Under the pieces are notes generated by a model. It was given only the letters and a program-made list of their open reading frames with translations, did not search any database and was not told the DNA's origin. DNA of 64,000 nt from Parabacteroides faecalis (lineage in GTDB: Bacteria > Bacteroidota > Bacteroidia > Bacteroidales > Tannerellaceae): contig NZ_JAKZMM010000013.1 in NCBI RefSeq assembly GCF_022809355.1, positions 31,991 to 95,990 of the forward strand. Direction: 5' to 3'. Positions 13,836 to 22,084 of this stretch are shown piece after piece. The translations under genes and the position numbers were made by a program. How positions within the stretch are numbered: position 1 is the stretch's first letter; each line of letters starts with the position of its first letter.

Positions 13836-14996
13836 ATGTTGACACAAATAATAAACGGAAAAATATTAACTCCACAAGGTTGGTTGGAAGATGGTTCTGT
13901 CTTGATTTGCGACGGAAAGATCCTGGAAGTAACCAATAGTGATCTGGCAGTGATTGGAGCCAAGGTAATTGACGCTAAAGGTATGTATATCGTACCGGGA
14001 TTGGTAGCCATGCATGTACACGGTGGTGGCGGACATGATTTTAAAGAAGGAACGGAAGAAGCTTTTCAAGCTGCCGTTCAAGCTCACCTGAAGCATGGTG
14101 CGACTTCCATTATTCCAACGCTTTCGGCTTCTTCAGCAGATGAAATCCGTAAAGCCGGTGCAGTTTGTGAAGCGATGATGGCTCAGCAGGGTCCGGTACA
14201 GGGATTGCATTTGGAAGGTCCTTATCTGAATCGGAAAATGGCGGGAGCATTATTTGCCGATCATGTGAAAGATCTTGATAAAGAAGAATACCATGCCCTG
14301 CTGGAAGATATCAAATGTATCAAGCGTTGGGATATTAGTCCGGAATTGGAAGGAGCTATGGATTTTGCCCAATATGTCAAGTCGAAAGGGATAATGCTGG
14401 CTGTAACACATACAGAAGCAGAATATGATCTGATCAAGGCTGCTAATGAAGCTGGTTTTACCCATGCGGCACATTTCTATAATGCAATGCCCGGCTTCCA
14501 TAAACGTCGTGAATATAAATATGAAGGAACTGTAGAAAGTGTTTATCTGATGGATGATATGACTGTCGAAGTGATTGCAGACGGTATGCATCTTCCTTCT
14601 ACAATTCTGCGATTGGTGTATAAATTGAAAGGCGTAGAAAAGACTTGTTTGGTAACGGATGCCGTTTCTTATGCTGCTTGTGAGCATCCGCAGGTTGATC
14701 CTCGCTTTGTGATAGAAGATGGCGTTTGTAAATTGGCTGATCATTCCTCATTGGCAGGAAGTCTGGCTACAATGGATGATCTGGTTCGTACAATGGTGCA
14801 GAAAGCAGATATACCATTGGCTGATGCTATCCGGATGGCTTCCGAGACACCGGCTCGTCTGATTGGTATTGATGATCGGAAAGGAACATTGGCGCGTGGT
14901 AAGGATGCGGATATATTGATCTTGGACCGGAAGTTAAAGGTAAGAGGAGTTTGGTCAATGGGACACGAAATTGGAGGAACCAATACGCTGGCCTGA
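13836..14996 (+). CDS. nagA: N-acetylglucosamine-6-phosphate deacetylase, copy 2
   Basis: A 386-residue amidohydrolase highly similar to the gene before it along the whole length (shared MLTQIINGKILTPQGWL start and RREYKYEGTVES segment). It keeps the classical LHLEGPYLNRKMAG motif, the HVHGGGG metal site, LAVTHTEAEY, AAHFYNAM and LVTDA, so it is the better candidate for the true NagA. Acts in the cytoplasm in amino-sugar use. It is followed by a strong terminator, so the two genes probably form one transcript. No nagB is nearby. Confidence 0.88.
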   Translation: MLTQIINGKILTPQGWLEDGSVLICDGKILEVTNSDLAVIGAKVIDAKGMYIVPGLVAMHVHGGGGHDFKEGTEEAFQAAVQAHLKHGATSIIPTLSASSADEIRKAGAVCEAMMAQQGPVQGLHLEGPYLNRKMAGALFADHVKDLDKEEYHALLEDIKCIKRWDISPELEGAMDFAQYVKSKGIMLAVTHTEAEYDLIKAANEAGFTHAAHFYNAMPGFHKRREYKYEGTVESVYLMDDMTVEVIADGMHLPSTILRLVYKLKGVEKTCLVTDAVSYAACEHPQVDPRFVIEDGVCKLADHSSLAGSLATMDDLVRTMVQKADIPLADAIRMASETPARLIGIDDRKGTLARGKDADILILDRKLKVRGVWSMGHEIGGTNTLA

Positions 14997-15023
14997 TCAA
15001 ATCGAACAGAGAATATAGAATCA

Positions 15024-15059
15024 AGCTTTCTTCCACAGCGTTGGAAGGAAGCTTTTTTT
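15024..15059 (+). terminator. Terminator of the nagA pair
   Basis: Stem AGCTTTCTTCCA (15024-15035) with TGGAAGGAAGCT (15042-15053), one G-T pair, followed by TTTTTT. Confidence 0.85.
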
Positions 15060-15159
15060 GTGAATGAAAATAGAATGGAATGAAAAATGTGTTTAATAAC
15101 ATCTGCTTTTAGTGTGGATGGCTTAAATCAAGTTAAATTGATGAGAAAAACAAGCAAAC

Positions 15160-15193
15160 TTGTGTGCTATATAACATAAAAGCTCTATATTTG
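15160..15193 (+). promoter_or_regulatory. Promoter of small RNA unit 1
   Basis: TTGTG at 15160-15164 and TATATTTG at 15186-15193 with 21 bases between them match the Bacteroides promoter. Unit 2 has the same -7 box at 15423-15430 with ATGTG at the -33 position. Confidence 0.7.
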
Positions 15194-15197
15194 CACT

Positions 15198-15262
15198 GTG
15201 TTTTTCATGGTATTAGATTTAAGGTTAACAATGGAGATTGGTTGTCGTGAGACAACCTTTTT
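15198..15262 (+). ncRNA. Small Bacteroidales RNA, copy 1
   Basis: A compact unit of promoter, about 40 bases of conserved leader (GTTTTTCATGGTATTAGATT and on to GGTTAACAATG) and a terminator hairpin GGTTGTC-GTGA-GACAACC (15240-15257) followed by TTTTTTC. The same unit recurs 237 bases downstream with one change inside the transcribed part. I recall this sequence as a common short RNA of Bacteroidales, perhaps the Rfam Bacteroidales-1 class, but that name is from memory and not checked. The 5' end is estimated from the promoter. Confidence 0.7.
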
Positions 15263-15434
15263 CTTTTTATAGCCATTCCTGTTTTATCCATAACTTTTCT
15301 TTCTTAGAAATAAATCCATTCTCTATATCGGTTCAATCGGGGAAAACTTTCGGTAGTTATTAAATAATATTAAAAGGCATAATTTTTATGCCAATAATGT
15401 GTGCTGTAAAACATAAAAGCTCTATATTTGCACT

Positions 15435-15499
15435 GTGTTTTTCATGGTATTAGATTTAAGGTTAACAATGGAAATTGGTTGTCGTGAGACAACCTTTTC
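15435..15499 (+). ncRNA. Small Bacteroidales RNA, copy 2
   Basis: Second copy of the unit at 15198-15262: -7 box TATATTTG at 15423-15430, the same leader, and the same hairpin GGTTGTC-GTGA-GACAACC at 15477-15494 followed by TTTTCTTTTTTT. The bases between the copies differ and hold only a small GGCATAATTTTTATGCC hairpin at 15376-15392. 5' end estimated. Confidence 0.7.
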
Positions 15500-15597
15500 T
15501 TTTTTTATATATTCCCATTGTCAGTCTTGTCTTTTACAGAGAATGCCATAAATTAATCTTTTCGTCAGTTCTGGTCAGGAAATTGGGGAATAAATTC

Positions 15598-15605
15598 TAA
15601 TTTTG
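15598..15605 (+). promoter_or_regulatory. Possible -7 box of the GtrA/SDR pair
   Basis: TAATTTTG fits the consensus, 28 bases before the start codon; no -33 element seen. Confidence 0.4.
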
Positions 15606-15633
15606 CAGGATTTTTGACTTAAAAACAGAATTC

Positions 15634-16167
15634 ATGTTTGGTAGGATAAAAAATATACCGAAGAAGATATGCAAGAAAGACGGTTTCTTTACCTTTATGC
15701 GTGCTCAGTTTACCTCGCAGATATCTAGTGCAACCGACTTTCTGGTAACTATTGTTTTGGCTAAAGCTTTTGACGTTTATTATGTGGTTGCAACAAGTTT
15801 GGGAGCTGTTGCCGGAGGAATAGTGAATTGTACGGTGAATTATTACTGGACATTCAAAAGCAAAGAGTGTAAAAAGAAATATGTCCTTATCAAATATACA
15901 TTAGTATGGATAGGCAGTATCTGTCTGAATACATGGGGCGTTTACTGGATGACGGAGTCTATTCAACGTGTTCCTTGGGTACAGGAAACACTGGCTCAGT
16001 TCTTCGATAATATATTTATTGTATGTAAAGCTGTAGTTTCCTTATTGGTGGGCTGGTTTTGGAATTATAATATGCATCGGATATTTGTATATCGCGATTG
16101 TAAATTCCGAATGCCTTTCCAAAAGAAGAAAGACCTGGTGGTGAATACAGAAGTGGAAGAACTGTAA
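15634..16167 (+). CDS. GtrA-like membrane protein
   Basis: A 177-residue protein with four likely membrane helices and the GtrA-family pattern: an N-terminal RAQFTSQISSATDFLVTIVL helix, a short loop, VNYYWTFKS (the family's conserved N-x-x-W-x-F before loop 2) and a last helix ending NYNMHRIFVYRD. GtrA proteins are thought to help move lipid-linked sugars across the inner membrane, but no partner glycosyltransferase is adjacent. Ten bases separate it from the SDR gene, so they are probably cotranscribed. A second GtrA-like gene lies just beyond on the other strand. Confidence 0.8.
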   Translation: MFGRIKNIPKKICKKDGFFTFMRAQFTSQISSATDFLVTIVLAKAFDVYYVVATSLGAVAGGIVNCTVNYYWTFKSKECKKKYVLIKYTLVWIGSICLNTWGVYWMTESIQRVPWVQETLAQFFDNIFIVCKAVVSLLVGWFWNYNMHRIFVYRDCKFRMPFQKKKDLVVNTEVEEL

Positions 16168-16177
16168 ACTTATTCAT

Positions 16178-16906
16178 ATGAAACGGATCGTTATTGTTGG
16201 AGCTACATCGGGAATCGGAAGAGAGGTTGCTTGCCTTTTCGCCCAACAAGGTTGGATAGTTGGTGCGGCAGGACGCCGGGAAAAAGAACTGAAAGAACTC
16301 CAGCTTTTATATCCCCAACAGATCCATACGGAAGTAATCGATATCACTACGGAAGAAGCAACGGCTGGTTTGTCCCGCTTAATTGAATCCTGTGGAGGAA
16401 TGGATGTGTATTTCCATGTATCAGGTATAGGAAAACAGAACTATTCGTTGAATTCAGCTATTGAACTGGCTACCATCAAGACGAATGGTGAAGGTTTTGT
16501 GCGTATGATAACTGCGGCATGGGATTATTTCCGTCAAAAAGGACAAGGACATATTGCTGTTATTAGTTCGATTGCCGGAACCAAAGGACTGGGAGCAGCT
16601 CCGGCTTATTCTGCAACTAAGCGATTTCAGAATTGTTATTTGGAAGCGCTGGCACAATTGGCCCGTTTGAATCATTTATCGATTAGTTTAACAGATATTC
16701 GTCCGGGATTTGTTGCTACGGATTTGTTGGCTGACGGGAAGAAATATCCGTTATTGATGCAAAAGGAAAAGGTTGCAAGATTGATTGTTCAAGCCATCTT
16801 AAAGCGTAAGAAACGAGTTATCCTGGATTGGAAATATGTGATTCTGGTCTTTTTCTGGCGATTGATACCTTCTTCTATGTGGGAACGGCTTCCTATTCGC
16901 AATTAA
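16178..16906 (+). CDS. Short-chain dehydrogenase/reductase
   Basis: A 242-residue SDR with the nucleotide-binding loop IVGATSGIGREVA at residues 5-17, an NAG-equivalent HVSGIGK segment, and the catalytic Ser...Tyr-x-x-x-Lys as VISSIAGTKGLGAAPAYSATKRF. The C-terminus has a hydrophobic segment (WKYVILVFFWRLIPSSMW) that may attach it to the membrane. The substrate is unknown. Its end overlaps the convergent GtrA gene by 14 bases. Confidence 0.88.
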   Translation: MKRIVIVGATSGIGREVACLFAQQGWIVGAAGRREKELKELQLLYPQQIHTEVIDITTEEATAGLSRLIESCGGMDVYFHVSGIGKQNYSLNSAIELATIKTNGEGFVRMITAAWDYFRQKGQGHIAVISSIAGTKGLGAAPAYSATKRFQNCYLEALAQLARLNHLSISLTDIRPGFVATDLLADGKKYPLLMQKEKVARLIVQAILKRKKRVILDWKYVILVFFWRLIPSSMWERLPIRN

Positions 16907-17300
16907 TACTTGACTGCTTTTTGGAATGGAAGGTTATCTTTTTATTCATGAGGAAGTTGACAAAACCATAAATGAATAGCCCGATGAATTGAGATATATA
17001 TTCATTCCAATCTAACAATTCAACCATCCATAATAGAAAAATGAATTGGGAACCGTAAGCACAGATAAAAGCCAGCAGAAAGAAGAGTGCTTGTGGAAGG
17101 TAATGTCCTTTCCCGGATTGAAAAATCCAGAATTTGCTCCAGAAGAAATTATTAAGTAAAGCTGCTATATAACCGGCTATGTTTGAGGCTATATAATTAA
17201 AGTGTAGCACATCCATCATTAGCCAAACGACTAAAGCCGTGATGAATGCGTTCAATGTACCAATGATAATGAACCGGAGTATTTGCTGGGAATTCTTCAT
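16893..17300 (-). CDS. GtrA family membrane protein
   Basis: A 135-residue protein of the GtrA family with four membrane helices: RFIIIGTLNAFITALVVWLM, SNIAGYIAALLNNFFWSKFWIF (read in parts), a third around LFFLLAFICAYG and a last one ending FLMNKKITFH. The N-x-x-x-SKFWIF motif is typical. Possible -7 box CAAATATA (minus strand TATATTTG) at 17320-17327, 20 bases before the start. Convergent with the SDR gene. Confidence 0.85.
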   Translation of the reverse strand: MKNSQQILRFIIIGTLNAFITALVVWLMMDVLHFNYIASNIAGYIAALLNNFFWSKFWIFQSGKGHYLPQALFFLLAFICAYGSQFIFLLWMVELLDWNEYISQFIGLFIYGFVNFLMNKKITFHSKKQSSINCE

Positions 17301-17360
17301 CCATTCATAAATTTCGGTGCAAATATAATCAAAAGATTAGCCTAACCCGAAAAATATCTA

Positions 17361-17368
17361 TACATTTG
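17361..17368 (+). promoter_or_regulatory. -7 box of the cobalamin biosynthesis operon
   Basis: TACATTTG matches TAnnTTTG and would start the transcript at about 17372, just before the riboswitch. The -33 position holds only TTAG. Confidence 0.5.
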
Positions 17369-17374
17369 TCGTTG

Positions 17375-17565
17375 TATTGGTGAAACAAAAGCTATTTCGG
17401 CTTTTGATTTGAAAAGGGAATCCGGTTGAAATCCGGAACAGTGCCCGCTACTGTGACATCTAAAGGTGAAAAGATAAGCACTTTGAAGCCACTATTTCTA
17501 TAACAGAGGAATGGGAAGGCTATCTTTTTTGATGGAGTCAGGAAACCTGCCATACAAATCAGGAA
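17375..17565 (+). promoter_or_regulatory. Cobalamin riboswitch
   Basis: Contains the conserved cobalamin-riboswitch blocks in order: AAGGGAATCCGGTTGAAATCC near 17414 (shown in part), the B12-box-like CAGTGCCCGCTACTGTGA near 17439, GCCACT near 17488, GGGAAGGC near 17513 and GAGTCAGGAAACCTGCC at 17535-17551. It sits 55 bases before cobJ/cobH, so adenosyl- or another cobalamin should reduce expression of the operon. Confidence 0.92.
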
Positions 17566-17620
17566 AAGAAAATGTATCTCGGGATCAGGATCATTTTCAG
17601 AAAGGAAAAATAATAGTTTT

Positions 17621-19054
17621 ATGGTAGCAAACAAGGGTAAGATCATTGTCGTTGGTATTGGACCTGGTGGTTTGGACGACATCACGCCGGCTGTATTGAC
17701 AGCTCTTCGTGAGTCTGATGTAGTTATTGGATATAAGTATTATTTTCAGTTTATTCAACCGTTACTCCGGCAGGATGCCCTTTGCTTGGATTCCGGCATG
17801 AAGAAAGAGCAGGAACGGGCACAGGAAGCTTTTCGATATGCCTTGGATGGACATGTCGTATGCGTGATCAGTTCGGGTGATGCAGGAATATATGGCATGA
17901 CTCCTTTGATTTATGAAATGCGTGAACAGTTGAATGCGACTGTTGAGGTCCTTTCTTTGCCTGGTATCAGCGCTTTTCAGAAGGCAGCTTCTTTATTGGG
18001 AGCACCGATTGGACATGATTTTTGTGTGATATCATTGTCTGATTTGATGACACCATGGGATTTGATTGAAAGAAGAATTCGGGCTGCGGCAATGGCAGAT
18101 TTCGTAACAGCCGTTTATAATCCGAAAAGTCATGGCCGGTATTGGCAACTGTATCGGTTGAAAGAGATATTTCTGCAGGAACGTTGTGGACAGACGCCTG
18201 TTGGCTATGTTCGTCAGGCAGGACGACCGGAACAGGAAATTCATACTTGCACATTGGAAGAACTGGATCCGGAGCAGATTGATATGTTTACAGTGCTGCT
18301 GATTGGTAATTCCCAAAGTTTCTTTGGTCAGGATGTGCATTCGAACCAGGTGATGATTACGCCTCGTGGTTATTACGGCGAAGAGAAAAACAAGTCGGGT
18401 GAATGTGGAATCGGTCAAGACATCATGATCCGGAGTTTCCGGACAATCGAGAAAGAGCTGAAGCATCCGGATATACCATTGGGAAAGAAATGGGCTTTAT
18501 TGCATGCTATTCATACGACGGCCGACTTTGATATGGAGGATATTCTTTATACGGATCCGAATGCCGTGGAGTGCTTATTCCAGAAATTGAAGGAAGGAGC
18601 AATTACAACCATTGTCACGGATGTAACCATGGCAGCTTCGGGAATTCGGAAAGGTGCGCTTCAGCGTTTAGGAGTTGAGGTAAAATGTTATCTGAGTGAT
18701 CCTCGGACAGCCGAAATGGCCAAGGAAAAAGGTATTACCCGTACGCAGGCCGGTATTCGTTTGGCTGTAGAAGAAACTCCGAATGCATTGTTTGTTTTTG
18801 GAAACGCACCGACTGCTTTGATGGAATTATGTGATTTGATCCGGAAAGGAAAGACAGAACCGGCTGGTGTCATTGCAGCTCCCGTTGGGTTTGTCCATGT
18901 GAAGGAGTCAAAACACATGGTGAAACCGTTTACTTCCATTCCGAAAATTATAGTGGAAGGACGAAAAGGAGGAAGTAATTTAGCGGCTACTTTGGTTAAT
19001 GCCATTCTTTGTTTTGATGATGCAGAACAATTAAAACCAGGAAGAGACGTATGA
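17621..19054 (+). CDS. Fused precorrin-3B C17-methyltransferase / precorrin-8X methylmutase
   Basis: A 477-residue two-domain corrin enzyme. Residues about 5-245 are a SAM-dependent tetrapyrrole methylase (VVGIGPGGLDDITPA, SSGDAGIYGMTPLIYE, LPGISAFQKAASLLGAP), corresponding to CobJ/CbiH, which contracts the ring while methylating C17. Residues about 265-475 are the CobH/CbiC methylmutase (MIRSFRTIEKEL, LLHAIHTTADFDM with the active histidine region, VTDVTMAASGI, NAPTALMEL), which moves a methyl from C11 to C12. First gene after the riboswitch. Its stop overlaps the next start (ATGA). Confidence 0.92.
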   Translation: MVANKGKIIVVGIGPGGLDDITPAVLTALRESDVVIGYKYYFQFIQPLLRQDALCLDSGMKKEQERAQEAFRYALDGHVVCVISSGDAGIYGMTPLIYEMREQLNATVEVLSLPGISAFQKAASLLGAPIGHDFCVISLSDLMTPWDLIERRIRAAAMADFVTAVYNPKSHGRYWQLYRLKEIFLQERCGQTPVGYVRQAGRPEQEIHTCTLEELDPEQIDMFTVLLIGNSQSFFGQDVHSNQVMITPRGYYGEEKNKSGECGIGQDIMIRSFRTIEKELKHPDIPLGKKWALLHAIHTTADFDMEDILYTDPNAVECLFQKLKEGAITTIVTDVTMAASGIRKGALQRLGVEVKCYLSDPRTAEMAKEKGITRTQAGIRLAVEETPNALFVFGNAPTALMELCDLIRKGKTEPAGVIAAPVGFVHVKESKHMVKPFTSIPKIIVEGRKGGSNLAATLVNAILCFDDAEQLKPGRDV

Positions 19055-20250
19055 GCCGTTTTTATGTAATAGGAATGAACGATTGTCCGAATCCGGACTT
19101 TTCGCCTGAAGTCTTACATATCATCAAGTCTCATCGGATTTTCTCGGGTGGTATACGGCATCATGAGATTGTCCGTTCATTGCTTCCCCAACAGGCTGTC
19201 TGGATTGACATAAAGAGCCCTATGGATGAGGTGTTCCAGCAGTATGAAAACGTCAATGAAAGTATTGTTGTTTTTGCTTCTGGTGATCCTTTGTTCTTTG
19301 GCTTTGCCAATACGATCAAGAGACGACTGCCGCATGCCGGGATTTTTCTTTATCCGGCATTCAATTCATTGCAGATGCTGGCACATCAGTTATTGATTCC
19401 GTATCATGATATGCGTATTGTTTCATTGACCGGGCGTCCGTGGCATGAATTGGATCGTGCCCTGATAGAACGTTCGTCAAAGATTGGAGTTTTAACAGAT
19501 CATGTTCATACGCCGGCACAAATAGCCAGACGCATGCTTGAATATGGTTATTCAATGTATGTGATGTATGTAGGAACTAATCTGGGAAATCCGGATAAGC
19601 AGAGTATCCGTAAGTTCTCGCTTCAACAGGCTGCTACGGAATCTTATCAGACGCCCAATTGTGTGATCTTGGAACAAGAGGGACAACTTTTGCCCCGTCC
19701 GTTTGGAATTCCGGATGCGTCTTTTGAGCATCTGGATGGACGTACTCGGATGATTACCAAGATGCCGGTCCGGTTACTTTCTTTAAGTTTGTTGGATTTA
19801 CATGATAAGACGAATTTATGGGATATCGGTTTCTGTACAGGTTCGGTTTCCATAGAAGCTAAGTTGCAATTTCCTCATTTACATATTACGGCTTTTGAAG
19901 TGAGAACGGAAGGAGCTGAGTTGATGGATGTAAATTCTCACCGTTTCGGAACACCGGGCATAGAAGCGATAATAACTGATTTCATGACGTATGATGTTTC
20001 TTCTTTAGATTCTCCGGATGCGGTCTTTATTGGTGGTCATGGAGGAAAATTACCAGAAATGCTCCGGAAGGTTTCATCATGTTTGGCGGAGCGCGGAACA
20101 ATCGTATTTAATTCCGTATCAGAGGAGAGTCTGTTACTGTTTAAGAATACGTTGCTGGCTATCGGATTTGAATGTAAAGAGGAAATCCGAATGGCGGTGG
20201 ATGATTTCAATCCGATAACGATATGTAAAGCTGAACGAAGTAAAAAATAA
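19051..20250 (+). CDS. cbiET: Precorrin-6Y/7 C5,15-methyltransferase (decarboxylating), CbiE-CbiT fusion
   Basis: A 399-residue enzyme. The N-terminal half (to about residue 205) is a CbiE-type tetrapyrrole methylase (VFASGDPLFFGFANTI, YPAFNSLQMLAHQL); the C-terminal half is a CbiT Rossmann methyltransferase that also decarboxylates the C12 acetate (LWDIGFCTGSVSIEAKL, PDAVFIGGHGGKLPEML). Equivalent to CobL. Overlaps the preceding gene by four bases and is six bases before the next, so translation is probably coupled. Confidence 0.92.
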   Translation: MSRFYVIGMNDCPNPDFSPEVLHIIKSHRIFSGGIRHHEIVRSLLPQQAVWIDIKSPMDEVFQQYENVNESIVVFASGDPLFFGFANTIKRRLPHAGIFLYPAFNSLQMLAHQLLIPYHDMRIVSLTGRPWHELDRALIERSSKIGVLTDHVHTPAQIARRMLEYGYSMYVMYVGTNLGNPDKQSIRKFSLQQAATESYQTPNCVILEQEGQLLPRPFGIPDASFEHLDGRTRMITKMPVRLLSLSLLDLHDKTNLWDIGFCTGSVSIEAKLQFPHLHITAFEVRTEGAELMDVNSHRFGTPGIEAIITDFMTYDVSSLDSPDAVFIGGHGGKLPEMLRKVSSCLAERGTIVFNSVSEESLLLFKNTLLAIGFECKEEIRMAVDDFNPITICKAERSKK

Positions 20251-20256
20251 GACAAG

Positions 20257-22080
20257 ATGATAAATAAAATAACAATTATAGCTATTTCAGAGAAAGGGAA
20301 GGAATTAGCTGAGCGGATATCACGGCACTATGACGAAGTGACGATCTCCCGTTTAGCTGAGGTGGAAAAAGCGTTTTCTTGCTCGGATGCTTTGATTTTT
20401 ATCGGAGCCTTAGGTATTTGTGTCAGAAGTATAGCACCATATATTCAGGATAAGCATACGGATCCGGCTGTCGTTTGTATAGATACCACTGGAAAGCAGG
20501 TGATTTCTGTTTTGTCGGGACACGTTGGTGGTGCAAACGAACTAACGGTTTCGCTAGCTCGCTTGTTGTCGGCTGAACCTGTTATTACAACTCAAAGTGA
20601 CAATGTCGGTTTATGGGCATTGGATACGTTGCCTGAAAAGTATGATTGGGCATTGGAAGTATTGCCGAAAGGAAATACAACACCAGTTTCAGACGAACAG
20701 AGGAACTCTTGGTTGAATCAGGCTATTGCTCTTTTCGTAGACCGGAAGCCAACAGCGCTTTTATTGGAATGTCCAGTAGAAGGTGGTGAATATCTGATAG
20801 AAACCTTACCTTCTCATGTGGATTTGTATCAGGATGTTGCGTCGATACCTGTAGATAAATATAGCTTGGTTATTGCTGTAACTCCATGGATTCATGCGTA
20901 TCCGGCGTTGTGTATCCAATATGTTCCGAAAGTATTGCATGTCGGTATGGGCTGCAAACGGGATTTGCTGGTGGATGTACAGTTGTTAAAAGAAAAGATT
21001 CTGACATCTTTGCGAGAACAGCATCTCTCTGAAAAGGCAATTTGTTCGTTGGATTCGGTTGACATAAAAGCAGACGAGAAAGCTTTACTATTGTTGGCAG
21101 AAACATGGCATGTTCCTTTTTATACATATCCGGCAACCGAACTGAAGGGAATTGAGGTTCCGACACCATCGGCTGTTGTAGAATCGAATATTGGTATCCC
21201 CAGTGTGAGTGAAGCTGCTGCTATCAAGGCTTCGGGAGACGGTTTATTGGTCTTGCCTAAACAGATTTATCATGAAGGGGATGTGCAGTTTACTTGGGCG
21301 GTAGCTTTGGACAGTGGAAAACCGAGACAAAAAGGACATATTGAAATCGTGGGTGCCGGACCTGGTGATCCGGAGTTGGTTTCTGTACGGGGAAAACATT
21401 TCCTCCAGCGGGCTGATCTGATTCTTTATGCCGGAAGCTTGGTGCCCAAAGAGCTGACTTATTATGCTAAGCCTGGTGCGATAGTCCGTAGTTCTGCCGA
21501 CATGAATTTGGATGAACAGTTTGCGTTGATGAAATCCTTTTATGATAAAGGAAAACTGGTTGTCCGTTTGCATACGGGTGATCCTTGTCTGTATGGGGCC
21601 ATTCAGGAACAGATGAATTATTTCGACCAGTATGGTATGGAATATCATATTACTCCGGGTATTTCCGCTTTCCAGGCTGCTGCAGCTGAATTGAAATCTG
21701 AATTTACGGTTCCGGAAAAAGTCCAGACAATTATTTTGACCCGCGGTGAAGGACGTACGCCTGTTCCGGAAAAAGAACAGTTGCATAAACTGGCAGCCAG
21801 TCAAAGTACCATGTGTATTTATCTGAGTGCTTCTATTGCGGATAAAGTGGAGCAAGAGTTATTACAGCATTATGCTCCGGATACACCGGTCGCTGTCTGC
21901 TATAAATTGACTTGGAAGGAACAGCGTATTTTCCGGGGTGAACTAAAAGATTTAGCTCGGATCGTACGGGAAAACCATTTGACATTAACTACGTTGTTGG
22001 TGGTAGGAGAGGCGATCGGACATCGGGAAGGTTTGTCTCGTTTGTATGCGGATGAGTTTAAGCATTTGTTCAGGAAGTAA
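20257..22080 (+). CDS. Fused cobalt-precorrin-5A hydrolase / precorrin-4 C11-methyltransferase
   Basis: A 607-residue fusion. Residues 1 to about 345 are CbiG: the N-terminal part with IFIGALGICVRSIAPYIQDK and SVLSGHVGGANELTVSLA, and the C-terminal part with LHVGMGCKRD and SVSEAAAIKASG. CbiG opens the ring lactone and releases acetaldehyde in the anaerobic route. Residues about 360-605 are CobM/CbiF (IVGAGPGDPELVSVRG, LVVRLHTGDPCLYGAI, ITPGISAFQAAAAEL), which methylates C11. The presence of CbiG and CbiD shows the early-cobalt, oxygen-independent pathway. Confidence 0.93.
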   Translation: MINKITIIAISEKGKELAERISRHYDEVTISRLAEVEKAFSCSDALIFIGALGICVRSIAPYIQDKHTDPAVVCIDTTGKQVISVLSGHVGGANELTVSLARLLSAEPVITTQSDNVGLWALDTLPEKYDWALEVLPKGNTTPVSDEQRNSWLNQAIALFVDRKPTALLLECPVEGGEYLIETLPSHVDLYQDVASIPVDKYSLVIAVTPWIHAYPALCIQYVPKVLHVGMGCKRDLLVDVQLLKEKILTSLREQHLSEKAICSLDSVDIKADEKALLLLAETWHVPFYTYPATELKGIEVPTPSAVVESNIGIPSVSEAAAIKASGDGLLVLPKQIYHEGDVQFTWAVALDSGKPRQKGHIEIVGAGPGDPELVSVRGKHFLQRADLILYAGSLVPKELTYYAKPGAIVRSSADMNLDEQFALMKSFYDKGKLVVRLHTGDPCLYGAIQEQMNYFDQYGMEYHITPGISAFQAAAAELKSEFTVPEKVQTIILTRGEGRTPVPEKEQLHKLAASQSTMCIYLSASIADKVEQELLQHYAPDTPVAVCYKLTWKEQRIFRGELKDLARIVRENHLTLTTLLVVGEAIGHREGLSRLYADEFKHLFRK

Positions 22081-22084
22081 AGAC

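Noticed and set aside
15057..15160. Further gene between nagA and the small RNA unit
   Set aside because: No frame of useful length or start context; only AT-rich spacer.
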